From assembly GCF_963678635.1 (NCBI RefSeq), contig NC_087069.1:34181090-34245089 (forward strand): a stretch of DNA of 64,000 nt. The letters run 5' to 3'. This document shows positions 51,979-62,636 of this stretch, piece by piece. The translations under genes and the position numbers were made by a program. This stretch comes from Symsagittifera roscoffensis (Eukaryota; Xenacoelomorpha; Acoela; Convolutidae). Below the pieces are notes generated by a model, which had not been told where the DNA came from, searched no databases, and saw nothing but the letters and a program-made list of their open reading frames with translations. The stretch's first letter is position 1. The number at the start of each line of letters is the position of its first letter.

Positions 51979-53514
51979 CTGTAAATAGACCGAGGGAGCT
52001 AATGTTGAGGCAAAAGTTAAATCAAAACTATTTTGGATGTTTTTTGTCTTTATTTCCTCAAGAAGAGATCTGTGATTCCAGTTTTGTTTTATTTTTAAGA
52101 ACAGCTGCATTTTAAAAACTGCCAGAGCTCATCGCAATCATGAGTTTTAGCTTTTTACACACCCCTACAGGGGCGGATCATGGATTTTCTCGAGGGGGCG
52201 GATTTTCAAAAATTTTTCTAAATTTTGTCACTTTTTCATAGGACGACCAAACTGATTTTCTGAGCTCTCGCTTATCACTATGAAAACCCTATTTTGACCA
52301 AACTTTTTTCGCCGCACTGTCGCCTTTTTTTGGAAAATTTTGACCAAAAAATCGTTTTTTTTCGGCGCGCACTCCCCTCTCAACATTGGTATAATTTTAA
52401 AATTTTAGGATCAGTCAGCCAAAAAGGAATATCTCAAAATAGTACAAAAGAGGACCCTTTAGGTTGGCATGGGGTCGAAAAACAGAAAAACTTTGACCTA
52501 TATTGGTTTATACGGGCTGTTTGATAAAACAATTATTAGAATCGTCAAAAAGTACCAAGAAAACGAATAAATTATGCATGAATTGTCTAATTTCATTAAG
52601 TTTTTCGATTAAATTTCTTAAAATTTTTGCTTAAACTACTCAAATTGTGCATAAAATGTTCGTTGCGTTGGTATGATTGATATTTCTGATAATTAATTTA
52701 CCGATTAGCTTATAAAAGTTAATATTTTTCTGTTTTTCTGCTCTTGGACCCATTCTGCTCTTACACCATTCTGCTTATTGACTGGCCACCGATAAAATAG
52801 TACCGAGCGGGGGCTTTTCTAGTGACTTGAGTGCGTCAAAAAGCATAAGTTTCTACACTATAATTGCCCAGAGCCACTTATAGATGCCCAATGCCCAATG
52901 CCAATTCTTAGAAAATAGTCAATTGAAATTTATCCTAATAGAATTTTGTGATGGAATTTTTTGCTTTTATATATTTAAAAGAAGATAAGCTTATGCATAA
53001 AACGTGCTAACTTAATTAGACTGCTGTTGATTGGTCAGCGCTAGAATTAGACATAAATAGACATTTTCCAAAATTAAGTGCAAACATTTTGAGAGAGAGA
53101 GAGAGAGAGTGTGAAAGGTTTAAAAATCATCTGACAAACTAGAGGTACTCACTGAAACACATCCTTATACCGACGATATAATCAAGTATAATCAATTATT
53201 TTCCATGAAACACTAATGCAGGTTTAAAATTGAAATAAACTGAAGTCAGTTTTACTTTAAATGAGTGAACTGATTTGTTTTGTGCCCAGTTATAATTACC
53301 TTTTTTAATTAGCGAAAATCTTTTCTTGCCCTAATTGACTTTCCAGATAAGCGATTGCCTTTTGAAAGTTTACGGCAAATTTTTTGAAAGTTTACGAGTC
53401 AGTAGCCCAGAGTAGTCCATCATTTTTAGCACTATCATCGCAAGATGTTTTTTTTATAAAGCTTAAATAAAAAAAACTTAATTGTACTTTTCGAACGACC
53501 TTTTTCCTCTGTAT
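51979..53514. other. Intergenic region upstream of copy 1
   Basis: Should contain the first exon and promoter of copy 1, but I could not identify them. It includes a hAT-like end (CAGGGGCGGATCATGG at 52168) and a GA microsatellite (53091-53109). Confidence 0.4.
53091..53109. repeat. (GA)n microsatellite
   Basis: About nine and a half GA units. Confidence 0.9.
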
Positions 53515-53575
53515 GAGAAGACGAGAACTCTTAACAAGTTTGTAGTTTGCTTCTCCTCTTCTCACAACGTTTTTA
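53515..53575 (-). pseudogene. Remnant of a granulin-exon tail
   Basis: The minus-strand sequence 'caaac(t)acaaacttgttaagagttct' resembles the tail-coding part of copy 3 ('accagaaatctgttgagagttt'). No granulin cysteines remain upstream. It suggests a lost fourth copy in the array. Confidence 0.25.
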
Positions 53576-53776
53576 ATGTACACGGTAAGGATTCCGCGTA
53601 GGTTTTCCAGTGATTGAAATATGTTACAGTCGATTACCGTGTCTTAGCTTTATCAGTGTATTATTTTCTCTGATGTATTATTTTCTTTATCAGTGTATCA
53701 TTTTCTGCGTATTCTTAGACGCAGAACATTGAAAAGACCCAGGAAAAGACGCCAACCCCAATAAATCAGTCAAATA

Positions 53777-54271
53777 CCCGGGTTGACCTCCATAGACCAA
53801 AAATCCTCGTTTTTTGTATGGCATGTTTTTGTATGCCTGGATCAATGTCTGGTAATTTGAAAATTCAAATTTTAGAAATAGTCATCTTTGAAAATGTTTG
53901 CCAAAATTTAAAAGTTTTATACTTTCGTTATATTTTTTGCGTGAGACAGAATTAAGACATTGCAGGCTGTTTCCAAAGCATTTTTAATGCGAGACGGCCA
54001 ATCCTTTGGTTACTAAGTTTGACTAACCAAGGTTTAAGTCATTTGTGTTCGGTTACGAACACAACCAAAAAATGTTGAGAAATTAAACTGTAAAAATTCA
54101 ATAATTTTGTTTTATGAAAAAATGCTAGTCATACAATTTCCACATATAAAAAAATACTAATCATAGACCTTTCATGCAATTTCCTGTACGTATGGAATTG
54201 TATGGAAAGTGTATGACTAGCATTTTTCCATATATGGAAAATGTATGACTAACAATTTTTGTCAACCCGGG
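53777..54271. mobile_element. MITE with CCCGGGTTGAC inverted termini, TA target
   Basis: Left end CCCGGGTTGAC and right end GTCAACCCGGG are exact complements, each flanked by TA (53775-53776 and 54272-54273). Inside, 'aatgctagtcataca' near 54121 and 'tgtatgactagcatt' near 54220 form a further inverted pair. The size (495 bp) and TA flanks fit a Tc1/mariner-type non-autonomous element. No coding capacity. Confidence 0.7.
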
Positions 54272-54773
54272 TACTGAGTATATCTGATTTTTCTTACTTA
54301 TTCTTAAATTTGGTTCTTAAATTTGAAATAGTGGGAAATACTTAACAATCTTTCTATCAAAAAAAAACAAAAGTGCTTTCAAGTTTTTCTTTCTGGAAAC
54401 AAAACAAAAAAAAAACAAGTGATGAAAGAAAATTTCTCTGGCTTACATTTTCTACATTATAAAAGAGTTAAGAATAGTTTGATAAGTCGATAAGCTTATG
54501 AGAAAAAGTAGAGAAAGCATTTGATTTATCAAACGAACTCCAAAAATTTTTTCTTGCAACTGCAATAGAATGAAATTTTTTGACATTCTCTTCAGATTCA
54601 TATTTTGTGTTCAGTTTAATGTGCTGCAAAAATCAATAAGTTGATGAACGTAGCTATAAAATTTCTTTATGTACATTTGTGCCAGTTTTCTTAAATTGAC
54701 ATCAAAGCTGCTAATTTAGAATAGGGCCCTTAATTAGGGAGAGTGAAAGTTTATATACAATTAGCCCCACTTC

Positions 54774-57303
54774 TCACGGAGAATCGCTGTTCCACCTCTG
54801 ATAAAACCTGCCTGCGTCTTTTGTTTTTTGTTTCTGTTTCTGTGAATATTTTTTGACAATATACTGACTGTTGTAGTTCTGGTCCACTTTTGGCTGAGAT
54901 TTTTTGTTTTCCTCCCCCGACTGCATACAGTATCCGCCATCCGAACTGCACGAGTAGCCATGGGGACAGCAATGCAAATTGTCACTACAGCACACTGCGT
55001 CAGAGAGGGGACAACACGCTTCAGGCGAGCAGAGAGTTCCGACACATGCTGAAAACAGAACAAAACTCTAATATCATCTCAGTAATGAGCTTTTAGATTA
55101 TTCCACATAACCAAAACTCATTAACCTCTAGAATTAATTTTCTTTTTCTGAGCTCAGTTTTATTTTTTTTCTCTGCGACGGGTGTTTGTATTGCAAATTT
55201 CTCTTTTTATAGGTTTTATTACAAAATTACATCGGTCACTTGCAAAATGAGCCGAAACAAAATCTTTAAAATTTGTCCAAAATTTTTTATTATGTTCATA
55301 TTATTGAAATGAGAGTGAGAGTAACCGAATGAGAACAATCGAAGAGCATAATTCTAAATTAAACCCATTTTTGGCTATTCATTTTTATTACATTTCTTAA
55401 AGATTTTTGGTGCCACATTACAAGGACAAACTGTGTTCTGGATACGCGAACCATTTTTTGTGCCATATATATGCATAGAGCGAAAAAATTAAGAAATGAG
55501 CGTAGCCTATAGAGCTGCCTTATGATTAAGCCATCTGGCTGCAGATTCCACAAAAAAAACATTAAAAATGCCTTGTTGTGGACTCTACGAAGAAACCATT
55601 CACAAATCACAAAAGCCCCTTTCCCACTCACAAAAGCCCCAGTTTAGACTCTTATTGCTGTTTTCAATGAAAAGTGGTATAATTTTTTGAAATAAGCTCT
55701 TCTTGTTGCAGCTGAACAAACCTGTGTTAAAAAAATTAGGGAAAATATCAAGAAATAATTTTTTTCTGACGTTCTGTTTCTGGTTTGTTTTAAATGGCAA
55801 TTACCTTATCCATAGAAATTACCATAAAAATATGCTGGCCATTTTAGTCGGTCTACACTTTTGAACGGCGCTATAAATGTTATTTAGTACATTCTGAGCA
55901 AAAAATCTGGCTTTTTTTACAAACCTGAAGAGAATCAAATCAGATAAAAATTCTACTCCCATTTCAGAAATGAGAATCTGATTTAGAAAGGGGCTTAATC
56001 CTTATTTATGCCCAGTTTTTAGCAAAAAAATACGTCGTGACCACAAAAAACTTCAAGTGTCTCTTTGCTCCGTTCAGTTTTCTTTGCTCGATTTTCCAAT
56101 TAGATTTTTATCACTGACTGATCTTAGTATTGCGACTTTGATCACCTGTTTGGGTTCCGTTGAGTTTGAATGAGTCATCTGGGCAGAGGTCGACTTCTGT
56201 ACACACAGTCTGGGGGTCCAGGTCCTGTTCCAACGCTTCAATCAAGAGCTGAAACGTCACCAGGTTTGTGATTAGGTTTTCGATGTTTTATTTGTTTATT
56301 TGATTTTTTGAAATTGCTGGACATTTAAAAAAAATTGTTTAGTGGATATATATTAATTTTGAATTGTCATTGAACAATTTTGTGCTGCTGTTGGTTATTT
56401 TGTTGTCGAATGAAGTTCAATTTATCCAAAATTTAAACACATTCACCAAAACAGCGTAACTGAACGAAATTGAAGCCAGAAAAAAAATCGTATACTGGGT
56501 TTTGAAGCGGTCAAAAACAGGATTTTTTCGATTCCAAAACAAAAAATTATCTGAAAAGTTTCCAACCATAATCAGTTCCCACCAATTTCAGAAAAGTATT
56601 AAGAGAAAAACGAAAAACGTTAACAGTTTGTTGTATTATGGTTTTTAAGTTGGAAATCCATTAGAAATTTATTTTAAAATGCAAATACAAGAACCAAAAC
56701 TAAAATTTTGAAGCTAGTTGTCAATGGATTGTCGAATGCAGAAAAAGAAAGATTTTGTGATGAAGCGAAATAGTAAAGTTTTGATCGAAAATTAGCCCAA
56801 TTGGGAAATACCGTGTTTGAAATTTTGTCTGTACTCAGTGTTTTCAAATCTTTGTTCATGTTATAAGATAATAATAAGACAATTGATCATATCAGGGCCC
56901 TGAACTGAATAATCCGATTGCGTTATAAGATCTCTGCAATACTATGTTTCAATCCGCCAATTGTTTTTTTGTTAGTGTAGTAACAAAACTCGAAGTGATT
57001 TGGTTCTCATCTTGTAGCAAGTTATTTTTATTGAATTTTTTTCGAAAATATGTAGCCTAATTTGACTGAAAAAAAATGAAATAGTGAAAATGAACTGAAA
57101 TCTAACCGGCAAGTATCCATTCACCACTTCAAGGCACTCATCGACATAACCAGAGGGCAATTCATTACACATCTCCTTCGCTGCATCTTCAATCTCATCT
57201 GTAGTACCTTCTTCGCTCAAATATTCTTTCGCCCATACCACAATTTCTTCACACAACGTGCACTCGGATATCTTCGGAAAAGTCGCATAAGATTCGAATT
57301 TTC
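54774..57303 (-). CDS. Saposin-B plus granulin gene, copy 2
   Basis: Same three-exon design as copy 1: 57107-57303, 56146-56248 and 54774-55048. The middle exon is exactly 103 nt in all three copies. The saposin half reads CTLCEEIVVWAKEYLSEE then CNELPSGYVDECLEVVNG, completed by LDPQTVCTEVDLCPDD. The granulin part reads CCSDNLHCCPHGYSCSS, again with 10 cysteines. The tail is longer and Lys/Gln-rich (KKYSQKQKQKTKDAGRFY). Intron 2 is about 1.1 kb versus 144 nt in copy 1, but its acceptor-proximal sequence is shared with copy 1, showing a tandem DNA duplication. A signal-peptide exon was not identified. Likely a secreted or lysosomal lipid-binding protein. Confidence 0.85.
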
Positions 57304-58047
57304 CTGTAAAGACTGGTAAGTCTAGTATTCAACTAATCATGAGAAAGGTTATCTAAAAACAATTCTGAGCTGCTTAGCTTTTTTCTTTAACAAAAAAACA
57401 TTTTCAAGCTCGGAACATGTTAGCTATTGGAAGCCTTACCTCAACTTCCGGTCCTGAAAAAACTCAAGAGCACTTTAAAACCCTTACCAACTTATTCACA
57501 ATAATTTTGAGAAAGACGTTGAAAAGCTTAAATTCAAATTGAATCTAACAATTCATATATTTTATTGAAACTTGAGAAGTCACGGAGACTTTTAATGGAT
57601 TAATTTTTGGATTAAAAGCTCTGAAACTCACTTTTTTTGATTTTCAAACCACTTTTCTTGATTTTCAAACCAAGTTTTCTCGTTTTTTCGGTTTTATCTC
57701 AAAACAGCTAAATTGGATGTAAAATGAGGCAAGTTCTGGCTGAACTGGATTTTGTTCACAGTGGGTGAACTGATTTTTTTGCGCGTGCACTAAAAATTCA
57801 TAAAAGCAAATATCAGAAGCCAAATTATGGCAAAAAAACAATATGTTTCGCTAAAACTTCTACCACTTGTTGCAGTCAATCGCACTTAAGTGCGAGGCCA
57901 TTTGTTATCCCAACATTATTCTTGACTTTGAAGAACAACGGCTGCATTTCAAAATTTGACGGCAGATTTGTGAAGAAGAGGCCTTGAGCTATCCTTAATT
58001 TTAGTTTCAATTCCACTACCATTGCATTATATATTGTTTATAGACCT
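57304..58047. other. Between copies 2 and 3, no gene recognised
   Basis: Would contain the first exon of copy 2 and the 3' UTR of copy 3. A possible donor (GAG|GTAAGG, minus strand near 57437) has no ATG-led frame behind it, so I do not call an exon. Confidence 0.4.
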
Positions 58048-59494
58048 TTAGTGTGTACCTTTTGACTTTGTAAGAGTGAGACCAAAACTCTCAACAGATT
58101 TCTGGTTTTCCTCCCCCGACTGCATACAGTATCCGCCATCCGAACTGCACGAGTAGCCATGGGGACAACAGTGCGAATTGTCGCTGCAGCACACTGCATC
58201 AGTTAGGGGACAGCATCCTTCAGGTGTACAAAGAGTGCCTGCGCAATCTGAAGAAGAGTTTTTTATATTGGTAAGTTTTTATTATCAATAGCCAGTGGCG
58301 GATTTATGGGGGTGGACATTTTTCTCTTAGGGGTTTGACCCCCTTTGTACTATTTTGAAATTACCATTTTTGACTGGTGGCCCTTAAAATTTCTTAATTT
58401 TCTTTTTGGCCTGTTTTTTTTAAAAAAAATTGCCTGAGGCTTAGAAAATTTTACAAAAAAAGGTCTTATTAGTGCTTTGGGAGAGCTCGAGGAATCAAAT
58501 CCTCCTAGATCCGTCCCTGTCAATAACTATCAATAGCTTATCAATAAATTGTTTAAACTACAACTTCTCGATTTGATCTATCAAATCATCTAAATCCATA
58601 ATTGTCATACTATATACAAAGTCTTTAAAATCAATCAAGTTTGTCCCTTTCATATAGGTTGAATTAAAATAAAGGGTAAACAAGGTTTCCAGTATATTTT
58701 GCAAAGAGTCAGGGGCGGATCTAGAAAACCTTTTTTTTCGCCCGCGCTTCCGCCTTAAATTTAGAATATAGGGGCTAAAGGTGCTCTTAGAAAGCCTTCC
58801 GGCCAATAAATCGATAGAGAGTGTCGTTAAATAGTATATGAGGGGTGCCCTTTGAAGTAGACAGTGGATCGAAGGGGAGGGGAAACCTCTAAACCCACTA
58901 TTGCAAATAGCAATGAGCTCTGTGCTTGTACTTTGAGTGTTATAATTCATGACTTTTGATTTTTATGAATGTACTAAGAATGAAATATATATATATATAT
59001 TTTTGTTTTTCAAGATAAATCAGGTTATACAAATTTTCATTGGCCGAGTGGAATATCATATAAGAACCCTTTCAGTCGTGATTTGAATGAAAAAAAAATT
59101 TCCAAAAAGTTTGTTCAGTTTCGAGAGTTCCAGTCTAATTTCGACCGATAAAAGCGAAGGATAAGTCATCAATTTTTTGGTTCGTCTAATTTTTAAATTC
59201 TTTTAGTCAATTTTTGAAAAAAATGTTCGTTCAATATGCTTACTCCTAAGTGAATATCGAATATGCCTAAGATTCGTTCACATCGTTTTATCAAACCACG
59301 CACAAAAAAATTTTTTTTTATTGTATTTTGTTTTTAAAATATAATCGGAACAATCCGGGCTTCTTGCACAGCAATCGTCTATCCTTGTTACCTGTTTGTG
59401 TTTCGTTGAGACTAGACTGGTCGGCTGAGCAGGGCGGCCATTTATGACACACTGTCTCGGGATCCAGGTGTTCCTCCAGCACTGTGAACAGTAT
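58048..59494 (-). CDS. Saposin-B plus granulin gene, copy 3 (5' part cut off)
   Basis: Two exons visible: 59392-59494 (second half of a saposin domain, TVLEEHLDPETVCHKWPPCS) and 58048-58247 (granulin part, CCSDNSHCCPHGYSC, then a short tail and TAA at 58048-58050). They join in phase 1 like the other copies. The saposin half is the most diverged of the three. The exon for the first saposin half is not found before element 3 begins at 59549, so it should lie beyond the window, with the retroelement in between. The intron holds a hAT-like MITE. Whether the gene still yields a full transcript cannot be judged here. Confidence 0.75.
58293..58520. mobile_element. hAT-like MITE inside the copy 3 intron
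   Basis: Ends CAGTGGCGGAT and ATCCGTCCCTG are near-complements. The 8-bp flanks TCAATAGC (58285-58292) and TCAATAAC (58521-58528) match at 7 of 8. An 8-bp duplication is typical of hAT transposons. 228 bp, non-coding. Confidence 0.65.
58710..58730. mobile_element. Second hAT-like MITE end in the copy 3 intron
   Basis: CAGGGGCGGATCTAG is a clean terminal motif. The partner end was not located, so the extent is unknown. Confidence 0.35.
58985..59000. repeat. (AT)n microsatellite
   Basis: Eight AT units. Confidence 0.85.
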
Positions 59495-59548
59495 CTGAAA
59501 AACAGCAAATTCTTTTCCTGGATCCTTCCGAGTTGTTTTAAAGCTTCG

Positions 59549-59897
59549 TGAGTTAAGTCCTTAAGGCTATACTCATAGAGTAATTTCAGATAAGGTACAC
59601 CGTCCGCTCGTCACGCTATGTTGTTTTCGGCCGGATACTTTCGTGCAACTTCTTAGTCTAATACCAATCTTAAGATCTAGGGTATACTGGTTTATGCGAG
59701 TCCGTCTCTCTGGAGGAGGCAACTGTATTCTAAGTTTTATTCAAATTGCTCCGGTAATAAAACTACAAGTAGTTTCAGCACTTACAAATAAGTGGGTTGT
59801 TAGTTGATGGAATATGATTGGTTAGTATTTAATATTTTATAGAAATAAAATATCATATTGATAACCAATAATAAATTCTAGTTTAGATCTGGTTCCA
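59549..59897 (-). repeat. 3' LTR of element 3, internally deleted
   Basis: Runs TGAGTTAAG ... GGTTCCA on the plus strand, 349 bp against 410 in the intact copies. Most of the loss is one block after 'taataccaatc', covering the TATAAGAG region in sense. Confidence 0.85.
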
Positions 59898-60541
59898 CCC
59901 ATCCGGGGTAAGAGAGTTTTAGTTTTTAAATGTTTGATGTAGTGAAGGATGGGCGATATTGTTTTTTCTTTGAAGTTGCGAGCTTTTTTAGAGAAGGAAG
60001 AAGTGTTTCCAATCGTATTGGACGGATGAAAAACATCATGTTCTTATTTTTAGGTGGGTCTTGTTGATCGTGGTAGTCTTGGGAGTTTGTGTCAAGATTT
60101 CTGATCGGTTTCAATGAAGTAATGATTTCGTTAAATTAGAAGCGAGACTTGGTGTAGCATGAAGTTTGACTTTTTCGCGTGAAGTGCCAAGTGACTAGGA
60201 TTCGTACGTGTACTCAACATCGAGATGACCTTTGGTCTGGTTCAATGGGTTTCCTTTGCTGCGATGCTGGGTCGTACTTTGAATTCTCTGAGGGTAGTGA
60301 CTATAGGCAGCAAATCGGATATATTTGCCATTCCTTAGTTGGAGTGCGTTTGGGTTGTCAACTTCTTTGCTGCTAGCCTGTGGGCTTTACGAAATCTATA
60401 TATACTGCCTTTCAATTTTTACATTTATAAATCTTTGTTAGTTTCATTTTTACTCATGATCTGGTATTAATGGTTATTGCAAAAGCGTTTTTAATTTCAG
60501 TTCAATTATTTTTAAGAGTCACTCACCCGTGGATGTAGCTT

Positions 60542-60598
60542 GGTGGGTTAGGCCGGCTATAGAGCATGCTCGGGACGTCCTCTCTGGTGGGTTAGGCC
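60542..60598 (-). promoter_or_regulatory. Conserved palindrome module in element 3
   Basis: GGTGGGTTAGGCC at 60542-60554 and 60586-60598, with GAGCATGCTC kept perfectly and GGGACGTCCT with one change. It is the best-preserved non-coding stretch of this decayed copy. Confidence 0.75.
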
Positions 60599-61199
60599 AG
60601 GAGTTGAGTATAGTTTTATGGTCTCTTTGAGCAGAGTCCCTTTGTGTGTTCAACCTTTTGTGTCTTTTTATTACTTGTTTTCTTCTTTTTTGTTTTGGTC
60701 CTTTTCTCAAAAATCAAATCGTTTGGTTTGGGTTTGCCTTTCGATTTTTTTTGTGTTTTCTTTGTTTGTGTTAAGACTTGAAAATGGTCTTCAAAAGAAT
60801 AATATATCCAGTTTTAAGCTGGCTTTAACCTGATTTGGGTAGCTTGGGTTTGCTTTTCTTAGTCATGCTATTAGGTTGTGGTTTGTGGTGTTAGTATGTA
60901 ATAGTCCAAACTTACCAACGCAGCTGTTTAATTTGATTATTATTTAATTCCTTTCCAAACGGGTTATGGGAAATATTGAAACGTTTCAAAACTGCTTAGA
61001 GCTGTTATCAGTAAGAGTTGAATTCATTTTTTAAACAATTCTTCGTGAGCGAGCTGTGCGATTGTGGATAGAATTGTGGTCGAGTAAACAATTTAAGTTT
61101 ATAAAGAAGCGTCAATTAAAAAGGTCAGTACTACTTTGAATTTTTTTGCAACTTTTTTGAATTTACTCCATTGAAATATCAATTGGGACGATTAATGGG

Positions 61200-62636
61200 C
61201 GGGATTCATTTACATTGAAATCTTAGTTAGTGGGCAGAATATATGTTTTTGTCTGATGGGATCATAGTTGCGGATGATGACTTGCATGTTAGTATCTTTG
61301 ATGCAATAAGTAAAATTAAGAAAGAATGGTGAAGTGTATTTGGAGTTAGTAAATTGAAATCTGTGATTATATTTCGTGATGGTGTGTGAGTTGTATAATG
61401 ATATTGTATAAGTTTATAGTTAGTAATTCTACGTGTTCGTTTAGTTTGTAACATGATGTCGTGTGAGCAGTGCAAGTCACCTTCTTTGGGTGTGAGGAAA
61501 TAAAAGTTTAGTGAGAAATGATTGAATTTGTTAAAGTATGAGTCATAAATTTGTGTTTCGCGAAGTGCTACCGAAATGATGTGGTCGAATGTTTTATTTA
61601 GGCTATTCAGAGTGAAAACTTATTGCGTGGGAATGAAGAATTTTTCTGTGATTTGGAGGTTAGCGTTTTTGTCGTCGTCGAGGAAGATGTGTTCGTTGGC
61701 TCGGGTGACAGAATGATCATAGTAGTCGATGGAAAATCTGTTAGCTTTTGGTGAGTGATTGATTATATCCATGTCAGTGAATTGTTTTGCAGTGGGCGTG
61801 CTTGTTAGATGGTAGGTTTGCGTTTGGCATAATTCTTTATCATCAGGGTTGTTATATAGTGGTAGTGATAGTGGATTAGTATAGTGATAGAATGATGTCC
61901 ATGAAAGTGTGGGGTATAACACATGTTCAACTACATATTTAAGTTGGTCCATGCCAGGGTCTGAGTAAAAATAAGTATATTTAGGGAAGAAGGGTAGATA
62001 TAATTGAAGTTATTCTTTGGTGTTAAGGTGAAGTGGGTGATTTATGAATGATTGTGCAGGTTGAGGGTTTGTAGGGAATGGGCTGTGGGGGAATTTTCGT
62101 TTAAAAGTTCTATTTGCTCGGTTTTAAGTGTAAGGTGTTAGATTTGGGGATTCCCACGACCTTATAGATTGTAGAGCTGGTGAATGGTGAGTGTTTGAGG
62201 ATGCTGTAACTGTTGCTGAAGCGTGATGAAATCATCCAATTCGCTTTCTAAATCAGTATTTACAGGGCTTTTGTTATCTGGCGGGTCGCTTGTTAAAGGG
62301 GAATATATAGGTGTCCCATCTGTGTGGGATGAAGGAGTGGAAAGAGCTTCAAATTTGATTTGGGAGTCGAAGGGTTGGAAGGAGTGTTGGGAAAAGATGG
62401 ACGGGCTGGATTCTGAGGCGGCAAAATCGTCGGGTGTTTCTATGTCTGAGTTATGGTATTGGGAAATAGTGTTAAATATAGTTGTAGTGGAGTTAGCATC
62501 TTATTCCATGCTTGATTAATTGTTAGAACTAGGTGATTCAGCTGGGGGGAAAGCAAAAAGTGGAATGTTGGTAACGTTGCTTTGAAGGTTGGCTGGATAA
62601 GAAATGGAACAATGGAGGGATCCAACCTGGCGGCTC
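61200..62636 (-). pseudogene. Decayed ORF E of element 3
   Basis: Fragments in several frames match ORF E: LHCSHDIMLQTKRTRR, YPTLSWTSFYHYTNPLSLPL and DYYDHSVTRANEHIFLDDDK. The start ATG near 62634-62636 overlaps the Env stop as in the intact elements. Frameshifts and stops break it throughout, and the C-terminal part is missing. Confidence 0.8.

Noticed and set aside
58558-58950. A 130-codon minus-strand ORF in the copy 3 intron
   Set aside because: It spans a MITE end, has no family motif and no splice or start context.
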